18,774 nucleotides of DNA from an uncultured Spirochaetales bacterium (GTDB lineage Bacteria > Spirochaetota > Spirochaetia > Treponematales > Treponemataceae), in contig CAMGSV010000023.1 in NCBI GenBank assembly GCA_946061495.1, forward strand, positions 1-18,774, in the 5' to 3' direction. The position numbers and the translations under genes were made by a program. Positions 6,746-14,718 of this stretch are shown piece after piece. Each line of letters opens with the position of its first letter. Within the stretch, counting starts at the first letter, position 1. The notes beneath the pieces are model-generated. The model did no database searches. It had not been told where the DNA came from and saw only the letters and a list, made by a program, of their open reading frames with translations.

Positions 6746-9202
6746 TTACACTCCCTGGCGATTCTTGCGAATGATGTCCAGGGTGGTCTGAACAGTGGTG
6801 GGCACGTGTCCAGGCAGGGGGCATACCCGCTCGTGGATGGTGTCCAGAATCCAGTCCACCTGTGGGAAGTAGTAGTGCTCGCACTCTGGTGCTGGTGTGA
6901 TCCAGTTGCGGCTTCCCACCACTGCCACCGGTGCATCCAGGTAGTCGAAGGCTAGCTGGGTGACGTTGGAGGCGACGGTGTGGAGGAAGGAGCCACGCTC
7001 GGCGGCATCACTTGCCAACACAAGCTTTCCAGTCTTCTTCACGGACTCCACAATCTTCTCGTAGTTCAGCGGATTGATGAATCGGATGTCGATGATTTCG
7101 GCGTCCATGCCATACTTCTCCTGCAGAACCTTGGCTGTGTCCATGGCCCGATAGAGGGTGGCACCGATGGTGGCGATGGTAATGTCCTTTCCGCTCTTCC
7201 TGATGGCGGGCTCTCCCTCCGGTACCTCGTAGTAGCCTTCGGGAACGCCACCGGCTTCAAATTCCTCGCCCTTGTCGTAGAGCAGCTGACTCTCAAAGAA
7301 GATGACTGGGTCGGTTCCCCGCAATGCCAGGTTCAGCATACCCTTGGCATCGTAGGGTGTGGCCGGGAACATCACCTTCAGTCCGGGGATATGGGCCACC
7401 AGGGAGGTCCAGTCCTGGCTGTGCTGGGCACCGTACTTGTTTCCGACAGATACACGGACGGTCAGGGGCATCTTCAACAGTCCGGCGGACATGGACTGCC
7501 ACTTGGATGCCTGGTTGAAGATTTCGTCTCCAGCACGGCCCATGAAGTCGCAGTACATCAGCTCAACTACAGCACGGCCACCACACATGGCGTACCCTAC
7601 ACCGGAACCGACGATGGCAGCCTCGGAGATGGGGCTGTTGAACAGGCGGTGGTAGGGCAGGGCTTCGGTGAGACCACGGTATACGGCAAAGGCTCCGCCC
7701 CAGTCACGGTTCTCCTCTCCCCAAGCAGCCATGGTGGGATCCGTGGTGAAGCGGTGGTACATGGCCTCGAACAGACCGTCCCGGTACTGGAACATCTTGT
7801 TCTTGGACACAGGCTTTCCGTCCGCATCGAAGGCGGAGCGGATCTTTGTCTTCAGTGCCTTCACCCGAGGATTGGCATCTCCCACCTCCAGCAGTTCAGG
7901 CTGACGATCCTCCATCTTCTCCACCTTCTCATTGGAGAACATGACAGATTCGATGAAGGCGGCGGAGGCACGGAGACTTTCGGCATCGTTGGTGGCCAGC
8001 TTCACCACCTCCAGCAGCTTGGCGTTGATGGCGGCCTTCTGTGCCTTCACCTCAGCCTTGGTGATGAGATTGTTCTTGATGAGGTACTTGGCGTACTTTT
8101 CGATTGCGTCGGCCTTCTGCCAGGTCTCGATCTCTTCCTTTGAGCGGTAGCTGGAGGCGTCGGAGGGGGAGTGGCCGGAAATGCGGTAGGTGATGGTGTC
8201 CATCAGAACCGGTCCCTTTCCTGCCAGCAGCAATTCCTTCTTGCGGGCAACTGCATCGGCCACCGCCAGGGGATTGTATCCGTCCACCCGCTCCGAGTGC
8301 ATGTTGTCGGGATTCACGCCGGCGCCGACACGGGCCAGGAACTGGTATCCCATGGTCTCTCCACAGGTCTGGCCGCCCATGCCGTAGAAGTTGTTGAAGA
8401 AGTTGAAGAGGATGGGCGGAGCTCCACCCACATCCTCCGGCCACAGGGTGCGATACTGGTCCATGGCGGCCATCATCATGGCCTCCCAGACAGGTCCGCA
8501 TCCCAGGGCGGCGTCGCCCACATTGGAGATGACGATGCCGGGTTTTCGGTTGATGCGCTTGAACAGAGCGGCACCAGTGGCGATGTCGGCAGAACCACCG
8601 ACGATGGCATTGTTGGGCATGGAGCCGAAGGGCAGGAAGTAGGCGTGCATGGAGCCGCCCAAGCCTCGGTTGAAGCCTGCCTCCCGGGCAAAAATCTCTG
8701 CCAGGGTTCCGTAGAGGACGAAATTCTCCGCCAAGTCCTTCACTCCATTGTAGGAGATTTTTTCTGCCATCCGCAGGGTGTCTCCTCCAAGGAATTCCTT
8801 CATGATTTTTTCCAGCTGCTTCTCCTCCAGCTTTGCCACTGCGGAGTAGCACTTTGCCAGAATCTCGCCGTGACTTCGGTGGGAACCGAAGATAAAGTCA
8901 TCAATGTCCAGATTCATGCACTGACCAACGGCAGCAGCCTCCTGTCCCATGGAAAGGTGGGCGGGTCCCTTGTGGTTGTATTCGATGCCGTTCCAAGCTC
9001 CCTGGGTCTTGAAGGTATTCAGCATACTCTCGAATTCCCTGATGGTCATCATGTCGTATAGGGCGCGCTTGAGCCTGTCGGCACCATAGGTGGCAAGCTC
9101 CTTCTCAAAGTCGCTCTTGTACTGGTTGACGGGAATGTCCTTGATTTTCAGGGTCTTGGACTTTCTCACCTCTTTGGGATCTACAAACATTGACTTAGGC
9201 AT
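6746..9202 (-). CDS. Thiamine-diphosphate-dependent dehydrogenase E1, fused alpha and beta subunits
   Basis: This is an 818-aa single chain. An E1-alpha-type half (about 40-420) is joined to an E1-beta-type half (about 470-818); most relatives encode these separately. Alpha features are SHRSHGE (107-113), a TPP/Mg site GDA (229-231) with NN at 270-271, and YRISGHSPSDASSYRS (339-354), matching the PDH/BCDH loop near the active site. Beta features are WGEENRDWGG (494-503), SPISEAAIVG (523-532) and a PAPECEHYYFPQ C-terminal region. The E1 decarboxylates a 2-oxo acid, or cleaves an acyloin such as acetoin, and passes the acyl group to lipoate on E2. The sequence does not settle which. The genes follow those for E2 and E3, so a full complex is made. 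The ATG at 9202 has GGAGG four bases upstream; the longer frame starting at 9235 lacks this. Substrate in this sugar operon is unknown; a methyl-ketone sugar phosphate is my hypothesis. Confidence 0.88.
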   Translation of the reverse strand: MPKSMFVDPKEVRKSKTLKIKDIPVNQYKSDFEKELATYGADRLKRALYDMMTIREFESMLNTFKTQGAWNGIEYNHKGPAHLSMGQEAAAVGQCMNLDIDDFIFGSHRSHGEILAKCYSAVAKLEEKQLEKIMKEFLGGDTLRMAEKISYNGVKDLAENFVLYGTLAEIFAREAGFNRGLGGSMHAYFLPFGSMPNNAIVGGSADIATGAALFKRINRKPGIVISNVGDAALGCGPVWEAMMMAAMDQYRTLWPEDVGGAPPILFNFFNNFYGMGGQTCGETMGYQFLARVGAGVNPDNMHSERVDGYNPLAVADAVARKKELLLAGKGPVLMDTITYRISGHSPSDASSYRSKEEIETWQKADAIEKYAKYLIKNNLITKAEVKAQKAAINAKLLEVVKLATNDAESLRASAAFIESVMFSNEKVEKMEDRQPELLEVGDANPRVKALKTKIRSAFDADGKPVSKNKMFQYRDGLFEAMYHRFTTDPTMAAWGEENRDWGGAFAVYRGLTEALPYHRLFNSPISEAAIVGSGVGYAMCGGRAVVELMYCDFMGRAGDEIFNQASKWQSMSAGLLKMPLTVRVSVGNKYGAQHSQDWTSLVAHIPGLKVMFPATPYDAKGMLNLALRGTDPVIFFESQLLYDKGEEFEAGGVPEGYYEVPEGEPAIRKSGKDITIATIGATLYRAMDTAKVLQEKYGMDAEIIDIRFINPLNYEKIVESVKKTGKLVLASDAAERGSFLHTVASNVTQLAFDYLDAPVAVVGSRNWITPAPECEHYYFPQVDWILDTIHERVCPLPGHVPTTVQTTLDIIRKNRQGV

Positions 9203-9255
9203 ATTTCCTCCATATTTTTGGGCGTGACTTTTCACCCACTCATTCTCTTTTTAGG

Positions 9256-9280
9256 CTGGCGGCGACATCTGCACCGCCAG
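9256..9280 (-). other. Hairpin in the E3-E1 gap
   Basis: In the 83-base gap (9203-9285) ctggcgg (9256-9262) pairs with ccgccag (9274-9280) around an 11-base loop. On the minus strand it is followed by CCTAAAAAGAG, not a U-run, so full termination is unlikely. It begins 5 bases after the E3 stop and could protect the 3' end of the E2-E3 message. Confidence 0.4.
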
Positions 9281-9285
9281 ATTCC

Positions 9286-10650
9286 TTACAGACTCCAGAT
9301 GGCTTCCCGAATGGCCTCACAGACGGTGGGGTGGGGGAAGATCATCTGCTTCACATCCTGAACACGCATTTCGTTTTCGATGAGGGCCGCTGCTCCCCAG
9401 ATCATTTCCGAAGCATAGGGACCGAGGATGTGGACACCTAGAATCATGTCGGTCTGTTCGTCCGCCACCACCTTCACGGTACCAGTTGCCTTGGTTCCAT
9501 TTTCCGCAATGAAACGGCCGGATACAATCATGGGAACAGAAGCAGTCTTCACCTTGATACCCTGAGACTCTGCCTCCTGCTGGGTCATACCCACTCCGGC
9601 GGCCTCCGGGATGCTGTAGACAACCCAGGGGATGGCGTTGTATCGCATGACGTCCCGGTTCTCGGTGCCCTCCAGATAGCTGCAGATGTCGTTCACCGCC
9701 ACCTCAGCCATGCGGTAGGCAGAGTGGGCCAGCATGCTGCGTCCGTTTACGTCGCCGGCCGCCCAAATGCCGCTGATGTTGGTGCGCATTCGGTGGTCCA
9801 CGTTGACGCCCTTGGGAGTTATGTCCACTCCGATTTCCTTTCCGCCCCAGGACTGGGTCTCGGAGCGGCGGCCCACTGCCATCAGCACCAGATCAGCGGT
9901 GACAGACTCCTGCTTCCCGTCCTTTGTGGTAAAATGGACGGTGCCGCCCTCCAGCCGCTCCACCTTGCAGCCCAAGTGGAAGGTGGTGTTGTGGAGGGCC
10001 TTCCGCAACAGGGGCGCCTGCTCCTTGTCCATGGGCGGGATAATCTCGTCCACCATCTCCACCACGGAAACCTGGCTTCCCAAGGTTCCGAACAGACTGG
10101 CAAACTCAACGCCGATGACACCGCCACCAATGACACAAAGCCGCTGGGGCAGGCTGGCTACGGACAGCAAGCCTGTGGAGTCCACCGCTGCGGGGTTGTC
10201 CTTCACGCCGGGAATGGGGGGCATGGCGGGAACTGAGCCTGCCGCCACCAGGATGGCCTTTGCCTGGTAGGTTTCCCCAGTTTCCGCCACCTTGACGGAA
10301 CCGGGAGCCACAATCACCCCAGTCCCTTCTATAATTTGTGCTCCACATTTCTTTACCGAAGCAGTGACACCGGAACGGAGGGTTTTTACCACCTGTTCCT
10401 TCCAGTCCATCATCTCCGTCATATCGAAGGTGACACCCTCCGCATGGACACCGAACTGGGCAGCTTCCTGTGCATGGAGATAGTGCTTTGCTGAATTCAG
10501 CAGCGTTTTGGTGGGAATGCAGCCCACGTTCAGGCAGGTTCCACCCATGTACTGCTTCTCAATCACCAGCACCTTCTTGCCACGATGACCGAGTCGTTCT
10601 GCCGCCAGATAGCCGCCTGGTCCACCACCGATTACAATAACATCAAACAT
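9286..10650 (-). CDS. lpdA: Dihydrolipoyl dehydrogenase (E3)
   Basis: This 454-aa flavoprotein re-oxidises the dihydrolipoyl group of E2 with NAD+. It has the N-terminal FAD motif IGGGPGG (7-13), the redox-active disulfide GGTCLNVGC (C39 and C44), a second Rossmann motif IGGGVIGVEFAS for NAD at about 172-183, the FAD-contacting GDVNG segment, and the C-terminal catalytic HPTVCE (H440, E445). It is full length with no lipoyl extension. It starts 11 bases after the E2 stop with GGGAGGTGA upstream, so E2 and E3 are tightly coupled. It is probably the dedicated E3 of this complex, though such enzymes can serve several complexes. Confidence 0.95.
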   Translation of the reverse strand: MFDVIVIGGGPGGYLAAERLGHRGKKVLVIEKQYMGGTCLNVGCIPTKTLLNSAKHYLHAQEAAQFGVHAEGVTFDMTEMMDWKEQVVKTLRSGVTASVKKCGAQIIEGTGVIVAPGSVKVAETGETYQAKAILVAAGSVPAMPPIPGVKDNPAAVDSTGLLSVASLPQRLCVIGGGVIGVEFASLFGTLGSQVSVVEMVDEIIPPMDKEQAPLLRKALHNTTFHLGCKVERLEGGTVHFTTKDGKQESVTADLVLMAVGRRSETQSWGGKEIGVDITPKGVNVDHRMRTNISGIWAAGDVNGRSMLAHSAYRMAEVAVNDICSYLEGTENRDVMRYNAIPWVVYSIPEAAGVGMTQQEAESQGIKVKTASVPMIVSGRFIAENGTKATGTVKVVADEQTDMILGVHILGPYASEMIWGAAALIENEMRVQDVKQMIFPHPTVCEAIREAIWSL

Positions 10651-10661
10651 AGCTCACCTCC

Positions 10662-12098
10662 CTAGCGTGCAATCCAAATGTCGATGTCGGCCACTGCATC
10701 GCAGAGGGCCTTCAGGAACCTGGCGGCGGGAGCACCGTCCACCGCCGCATGGTCAATGGTGAGGCTGAATCCCAGGTGGGGCTGGATGTCGTAGGCATCC
10801 TCATCCACCATCACTGGCTTAGGCTGGATACCGCAGACACCCAGAATGGCCAGCTCTGGTGCATTGATGACCGGGGTAAAGCTTTCGATCCCGGTGCTGC
10901 CCAGGTTGGAAACGGTAAAGGTTGATCCTGTCAGCTGGTCCGGGGAGATGGTGCCGTTGATGCAGGCCTCCGCCAGCTGGCGTGCCTCGGCGGCAATCTG
11001 GGCCAGGCTCTTCAGGTTTGCATTGCGGATTACCGGTACCATCAGGCCACGGGGAGTGTCCACGGCCACACCCAGATGAACGTTGCGATAGTTCCTGATG
11101 ACACCCTCCAGCTTCACGCCGTTCATGTACTGGAAGGAGGGCAGCACCCTAGAAACAGCGAAGAGAACCAGGTCATTGATGGTGATTTTGCCAAATCCTG
11201 CCGCTTCTCCCGCTTCTTTCAGACGATCACGGAAAGCTTGAAGGTGGGTGGCGTTTGCACTGGCACTCAAGGTGAATTGGGCTGTTGTTGCCAAAGAACC
11301 CATCATGCGGTCTGCAATGACCTTGCGGATGCCCTTGATGGGAGTGTCCACATACTCGTCAGCCACAGCGAGTGTAGCTGGTATCGTACTGGAGGCTGCT
11401 GCTGGGGTGCTGGCTCCAGCGTGGAGGTCTGCCAGGGTGACCCGTCCGCCAATGCCACTGCCCTGGGCAGGTATGCCAGCAGGAACAGCGTCTCCTGCAC
11501 GGAGGGCATCCTTTGCGGCGGCAGTCAAAGGGGGGCGTCCAGCCAGGGCAGCCCGCACGTCTGCCTCGATAATGCGACCTGCGGGGCCACTACCGGCAAT
11601 TCCTGCCAGGGGAAGGGCCTCGGCCTGTGCCAGGTTCCGTGCCCGGGGGGAGACTGCCTGCCAGCCAGCACCGCTGCCCGTATGAACTGGCAGGGGAACG
11701 GTGACCGCAGTGGCTGCCGGTGCAACTGGAACTGGGGCAGGAACAGGTTCAGGAGCTTTGACTGCCTCGGAAGCGGGTGCGGGGGCAGGAGCCTGCGGTG
11801 CAGGTGCTGCCTCGGCTGCTTCCGGGGTGGCTGCCTTCAGTGCCTCGGAATAATCCTCTCCAGCCTTGCCAATCACCATGATGGGCTGGAAAACTGGCAC
11901 ATCATCCCCTTCCTGGCAAAGAATCTTCAGAACAGTGCCTGCGGCTCCTGCCGGAACCTCCACTGTCGCCTTGTCTGTCTCAACCTCGCATACGGGGGTG
12001 TCTGCAGCTACGGTGTCTCCCTCCTTCTGCTTCCACTCCACAATGATGCATGATTCCACGGTGTTGCCCTGTTTGGGCATAATCAGCACATGTGCCAT
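10662..12098 (-). CDS. Dihydrolipoamide acyltransferase (E2), lipoyl protein
   Basis: This 478-aa protein takes the acyl group from E1 onto lipoate and transfers it to CoA. Domain order: lipoyl domain (1-78) with lipoylation site K43 in ETDKATVEV; an Ala/Pro swinging linker (about 90-148); a peripheral-subunit-binding domain (150-186, ...GSGPAGRI...DV); a second, weaker copy (190-226, ...GSGIGGRV...DL); and the acyltransferase core (about 250-478) with catalytic IDHAAVDG (H450, D454). The core contains FTVSNLG (394-400), usual for PDH and acetoin dehydrogenase E2. The start at 12098 has AGGAG five bases upstream; a longer reading from 12134 is less likely. The gene lies 60 bases after the DeoR gene. 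The acyl group carried is probably small (acetyl), but motifs alone do not prove this. Confidence 0.92.
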   Translation of the reverse strand: MAHVLIMPKQGNTVESCIIVEWKQKEGDTVAADTPVCEVETDKATVEVPAGAAGTVLKILCQEGDDVPVFQPIMVIGKAGEDYSEALKAATPEAAEAAPAPQAPAPAPASEAVKAPEPVPAPVPVAPAATAVTVPLPVHTGSGAGWQAVSPRARNLAQAEALPLAGIAGSGPAGRIIEADVRAALAGRPPLTAAAKDALRAGDAVPAGIPAQGSGIGGRVTLADLHAGASTPAAASSTIPATLAVADEYVDTPIKGIRKVIADRMMGSLATTAQFTLSASANATHLQAFRDRLKEAGEAAGFGKITINDLVLFAVSRVLPSFQYMNGVKLEGVIRNYRNVHLGVAVDTPRGLMVPVIRNANLKSLAQIAAEARQLAEACINGTISPDQLTGSTFTVSNLGSTGIESFTPVINAPELAILGVCGIQPKPVMVDEDAYDIQPHLGFSLTIDHAAVDGAPAARFLKALCDAVADIDIWIAR

Positions 12099-12158
12099 AC
12101 AAACTCCTCTCGGATACAGTTTTACCTGGTCCAATATCTTCTATAGTCAACACTTCCC

Positions 12159-12914
12159 CTATACCCGGAGAAGTCTTATATTCGTCTCTGTCAACTCCTC
12201 CATGGCTTGTGGAGAAAGGTTCTTGTCCGTAATGAGTATGCTGGCACTTTTCAGGGGAAGAATGCTGACTGCGCCCATTTTTCCCCACTTGGTGGAGTCT
12301 GCCAGCAATACCGTCTGCTCCGCCTTTTGCTGCATCACCTTGATGATGTCCCCCGCCTCCATCAGGTGGGTGGTGATTCCCCGCTCCAGGCTGAATCCGT
12401 CTGTCCCCACAAAGGCCAGACGCACGTTGAAGTATTTCAGTGCCTCCGCCGCTATAGAGCCCACAAAGGATTCGGTGCTGTTGCGGAATTCTCCGCCGGT
12501 GACGGTAAGTTTTATGGAAGGATTGCTTTTTGCCGCAGTAAAGGCCAGGATGGAATTGGTGATGATGTGGATGTCCCGCTTGCCGAAAAGGTAGCGGGGA
12601 ATCATGGCGGTGGTGGTGCCGGCCTCAATCATGATGGTGTCTCCGTCTTGCACCAAATCGGCTGCGGCCTTTGCAATCCGCTGCTTTGTCTCCACCAAAA
12701 GATTTTGTCTTTCTACTATATTGGGGTGAACGGAAGGAACGGCACCACCGTGGATCCTGTTCAACAGGCCCCGTTCCTCCAAATTCCGCAGGTCAGACCG
12801 AATGGTGACTTCAGAGACGGACAGCAGCTTGCTGAGCTCCACCACAGTCACCGTCCCCTGTTCCATCAGGAGATTGAGAATCTGCTTTTCACGGTCGGAA
12901 AGGTCAGTGGTCAT
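12159..12914 (-). CDS. DeoR/GlpR-family transcriptional regulator
   Basis: The 251-aa protein has an N-terminal winged helix (about 6-58, with TVVELSKLLSVSEVTIRSDL as the helix-turn-helix) and a DeoR-type sugar-phosphate sensor domain. The sensor shows IEAGTTTAMIP, ITNS, VTGG and VGTDGFS, the loops that bind a phosphorylated sugar in this family. It is the first gene of the minus-strand operon and very likely controls it in response to a phosphorylated pathway intermediate. AAGGAA lies about seven bases before the ATG at 12914. Members are usually repressors released by a sugar phosphate; that mode is known for the family and not visible here. I did not find a clear DeoR operator. Confidence 0.92.
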   Translation of the reverse strand: MTTDLSDREKQILNLLMEQGTVTVVELSKLLSVSEVTIRSDLRNLEERGLLNRIHGGAVPSVHPNIVERQNLLVETKQRIAKAAADLVQDGDTIMIEAGTTTAMIPRYLFGKRDIHIITNSILAFTAAKSNPSIKLTVTGGEFRNSTESFVGSIAAEALKYFNVRLAFVGTDGFSLERGITTHLMEAGDIIKVMQQKAEQTVLLADSTKWGKMGAVSILPLKSASILITDKNLSPQAMEELTETNIRLLRV

Positions 12915-12943
12915 TTATGTTTTCCTTTCGTATTTGCTTCATT

Positions 12944-12959
12944 ACATTTACGATTATAC
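12944..12959 (-). promoter_or_regulatory. Possible degenerate second LacI-type operator
   Basis: Read on the minus strand, GTATAATCGTAAATGT matches the strong operator at 13049-13064 in 10 of 16 positions, including a complete TAATCGT core, and overlaps the -10 box of the minus promoter. The right half is poorly conserved, so this may be chance in AT-rich DNA. Confidence 0.25.
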
Positions 12960-12981
12960 ACCTGATACGGCAAATAAGCAA
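12953..12981 (-). promoter_or_regulatory. Promoter of the minus-strand catabolic operon
   Basis: On the minus strand a perfect TATAAT (12958-12953) lies 17 bases after TTGCTT (12981-12976), a half-matching -35 box. Transcription would begin near 12946, giving a short leader before the DeoR start at 12914. Confidence 0.55.
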
Positions 12982-12982
12982 G

Positions 12983-13002
12983 AAAAAAATATCGAAAAAA
13001 AA
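12983..13002 (+). promoter_or_regulatory. A-tract UP-like element
   Basis: Two A-runs, seven A at 12983-12989 and eight A at 12995-13002, start 12 bases apart, about one helical turn, immediately upstream of the plus-strand -35 box. This is the position of a UP element or bent DNA that boosts a promoter. Function is inferred. Confidence 0.4.
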
Positions 13003-13005
13003 TTC

Positions 13006-13034
13006 TTGACAGATAAAAAATTCAATGAGATACT
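13006..13034 (+). promoter_or_regulatory. Promoter of the fucU-mgl-fucI operon
   Basis: A perfect -35 TTGACA (13006-13011) is spaced 17 bases from GATACT (13029-13034), a 4 of 6 match to the -10 consensus. The start point would be near 13041, just before the operator at 13049-13064. Confidence 0.65.
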
Positions 13035-13048
13035 AAACTTGTTGCGAA

Positions 13049-13064
13049 ATGTAATCGTTTACAT
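13049..13064 (+). promoter_or_regulatory. LacI-family operator (cre-like palindrome)
   Basis: ATGTAATCGTTTACAT is a near-perfect palindrome with the central CG typical of LacI-family operators. It also fits the CcpA cre consensus TGWAANCGNTNWCA. It lies just downstream of the predicted start point, where a bound repressor would block transcription. The LacI-type protein encoded at 17323-18324 in the same operon is the obvious ligand-responsive partner. Confidence 0.65.
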
Positions 13065-13083
13065 ATTTAGGAGAGAATCTAGA

Positions 13084-13533
13084 ATGTTGATTGGTGTGTC
13101 CCCGGTAATTAGTCCCGAGCTCATTGGTGTCCTCCATAGGATGGGCCATGGTGATGAGATTGTTTTGGCAGATGCCTTCTTTCCTGGCGACACCTGCAAC
13201 AGCCGGGTGATTCGTGCAGACGGAATCCGCATTCCTCAGCTGCTGGAGGGAATCCTCCGGCTCATCAACTTGGATTCCTATGTTCCCGCACCGGTTGCCA
13301 TGATGGCTCCCGTTCCTGGGGACCAGCTGGACATGTCAGTTGAGGAGTCATACCGAAAGGTTATCGACAGGTTCTGGCCAGGAACACCTGCAACGGAGCG
13401 CATCGAGCGGTTTGCATTCTACGAGCGTGCAAAGGCAGCCTTTGCGGTGGTGGTTACCGGTGAGACGGTAAAATATGGGAACATCATCTTGAAGAAGGGG
13501 GTAGTTCCCGTCTCCCCGGACTTTAATTGGTGA
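13084..13533 (+). CDS. fucU: L-fucose mutarotase
   Basis: This 149-aa RbsD/FucU-family enzyme interconverts alpha and beta anomers of L-fucose so that the isomerase receives its preferred form. It matches E. coli FucU across its length: MGHGDEIVLADA with H22, VIRADG (42-47), RFAFYERA (109-116) and TGETVKYGNIILKKGV (125-140) with Y131 and N133 of the active site. It is about nine residues longer at the C-terminus. The ATG at 13084 follows AGGAGA (13069-13074); the reading frame continues upstream, but through the promoter and operator, so earlier starts are unlikely. As first gene of the operon it is the main sequence evidence, with fucI, that the substrate is L-fucose or a close stereochemical relative. 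Confidence 0.93.
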   Translation: MLIGVSPVISPELIGVLHRMGHGDEIVLADAFFPGDTCNSRVIRADGIRIPQLLEGILRLINLDSYVPAPVAMMAPVPGDQLDMSVEESYRKVIDRFWPGTPATERIERFAFYERAKAAFAVVVTGETVKYGNIILKKGVVPVSPDFNW

Positions 13534-13568
13534 CTGAGGTGGCTGACAACGAGGGGTCAGCCATTCAG
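13534..13568 (+). other. Hairpin between fucU and the binding-protein gene
   Basis: tggctgac (13540-13547) pairs with gtcagcca (13556-13563) around an eight-base loop, extended by ctga/tcag at 13534-13537 and 13565-13568. It overlaps the end of the fucU region and has no U-run after it. A 5' stabilising hairpin for the abundant binding-protein message is plausible. Confidence 0.4.
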
Positions 13569-13607
13569 AAATAAATCGGAGATAATCCGTAGACAAGGAG
13601 TGAACGT

Positions 13608-14702
13608 ATGAAGAAATTGGTACTTGTACTGATGGTATCTCTCTTGGCTGTTGGCGTTGTGTTTGCTGGTGGTAAGGGTGATAGCTCAAAGGGTGACGGA
13701 AAGATTGTAATGGGTGCGTTGATTCGCAACCTGAACGAAACCTTCGTCCGTGACTATGCAGACAACCTGCAGAAGCTTGCTGATGCAAACAATGTGGAGC
13801 TGCGTGTTATGGATGGTAACGGTGACGTTGCCACCCAGCTGGACCAGCTGAACACACTGCTGACCCAGGGTGTGAAGTATTTCGTTATCATTCCTCAGGA
13901 CACCGCTGCCACCGAGCAGATGTGCCAGCTGATCAACGCAAAGGGCGGCGCAGCCGCATTCTCCAACATCCAGCCTTCCGTTGAGGCTCTGAAGGTAGGA
14001 AAGAACTTCTTCCTAGCTTCCTCCCCTGAAAGTGTTGCTGGTGACATCCAGGCTGAGATTGCCGACGACTACTTCAAGGCATATCCCAACAAGCTGGGTC
14101 CCAACAAGACCATCAACCTGCTGATGCTCCACGGCCAGCTGGGGCACCCCGCACAGGTTAACCGCGCCAAGGGTGCTCTGGAAGGTCTGAAGGCCCGGGG
14201 CTACACGGTAAACATCGTTGCCGAGGATACCGCCAACTGGGGTGCCGCCGAGGCTCAGGCAAAGATGGACGCATGGATTGCCGCCTACCGCGGACAGTTC
14301 AACCTGGTTCTGGCCCAGAACGACGACATGGGGCTTGGTGCTGTTGAGTCAATGCTCACCAACAACTACGTGGATGACCCCGCCAATCCTTCCAAGGATG
14401 TAGACGGAGACGGAACTGTTCTGTTGGTACCCGTCATCGGTGTTGACGCCACAGAGACTGGAAAGCGCTCCATGGCTGAGAACAAGATGCTGGCAACTGT
14501 TCTGCAGGACTCTGTTGGACAGTCCACCACTGCCTTCGAGCTGGTTCTGACTGTAGCCCAGAAGGGGACCGCTATCGGTTCAACAGCCAACGGTCTCACA
14601 GCCGCTACTGCTGTAACTGGTGAGGATCCGGTAACAGATTCTGCTGTGCTTGCCCAGTGCTACCTTGTTCCCTTCAAGAAGGTAACAAAGTCTGACCTGT
14701 AG
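13608..14702 (+). CDS. mglB: Periplasmic sugar-binding protein of ABC transporter (MglB-like)
   Basis: This 364-aa protein captures the sugar in the periplasm and delivers it to the MglA/MglC-type transporter. Residues 1-20 form a signal peptide with a likely cleavage after VFA; no lipobox cysteine is present. The mature part is a type-1 periplasmic-binding fold: MGALIRNLNETF at the first strand, IIPQDTAATEQM, LLMLHGQLGHPAQVNRAKG in the hinge region, and the family motif AQNDDMGLGAVE (236-247). DVDGDGT at 264-270 resembles the calcium loop of E. coli MglB. The start at 13608 has AAGGAG upstream. The mgl name reflects family similarity; the neighbourhood points to L-fucose, so it is not proven to bind galactose. 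A terminator-like hairpin after it should keep its level above that of the other transporter parts. Confidence 0.88.
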   Translation: MKKLVLVLMVSLLAVGVVFAGGKGDSSKGDGKIVMGALIRNLNETFVRDYADNLQKLADANNVELRVMDGNGDVATQLDQLNTLLTQGVKYFVIIPQDTAATEQMCQLINAKGGAAAFSNIQPSVEALKVGKNFFLASSPESVAGDIQAEIADDYFKAYPNKLGPNKTINLLMLHGQLGHPAQVNRAKGALEGLKARGYTVNIVAEDTANWGAAEAQAKMDAWIAAYRGQFNLVLAQNDDMGLGAVESMLTNNYVDDPANPSKDVDGDGTVLLVPVIGVDATETGKRSMAENKMLATVLQDSVGQSTTAFELVLTVAQKGTAIGSTANGLTAATAVTGEDPVTDSAVLAQCYLVPFKKVTKSDL

Positions 14703-14718
14703 TCGGCTAAAGAAGGGG

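Noticed and set aside
6980..8143. Long plus-strand reading frame (387 codons) opposite the E1 gene
   Set aside because: It is antisense to a strongly conserved E1 coding sequence and its translation has no recognisable motif. It is a by-product of GC-rich codon use.
8052..8852. Second minus-strand frame of 266 codons within the E1 gene
   Set aside because: It is out of frame with E1, rich in Arg, Pro and His, and has no family motif; a shadow frame.
6746..12098. Housekeeping pyruvate dehydrogenase operon
   Set aside because: Not excluded by motifs, but the complex is preceded by a DeoR regulator and followed by sugar-phosphate enzymes in one unit, so a dedicated catabolic role is more likely.
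13049..13064. CcpA catabolite-repression (cre) site
   Set aside because: The sequence fits the cre consensus, but CcpA belongs to Gram-positive bacteria and the protein features suggest a spirochaete. A local LacI regulator explains the palindrome better.
12802..13083. Upstream extension of the fucU frame
   Set aside because: The frame is open, but it runs through the divergent promoters, operator and DeoR gene. Homology to FucU begins exactly at the ATG at 13084.
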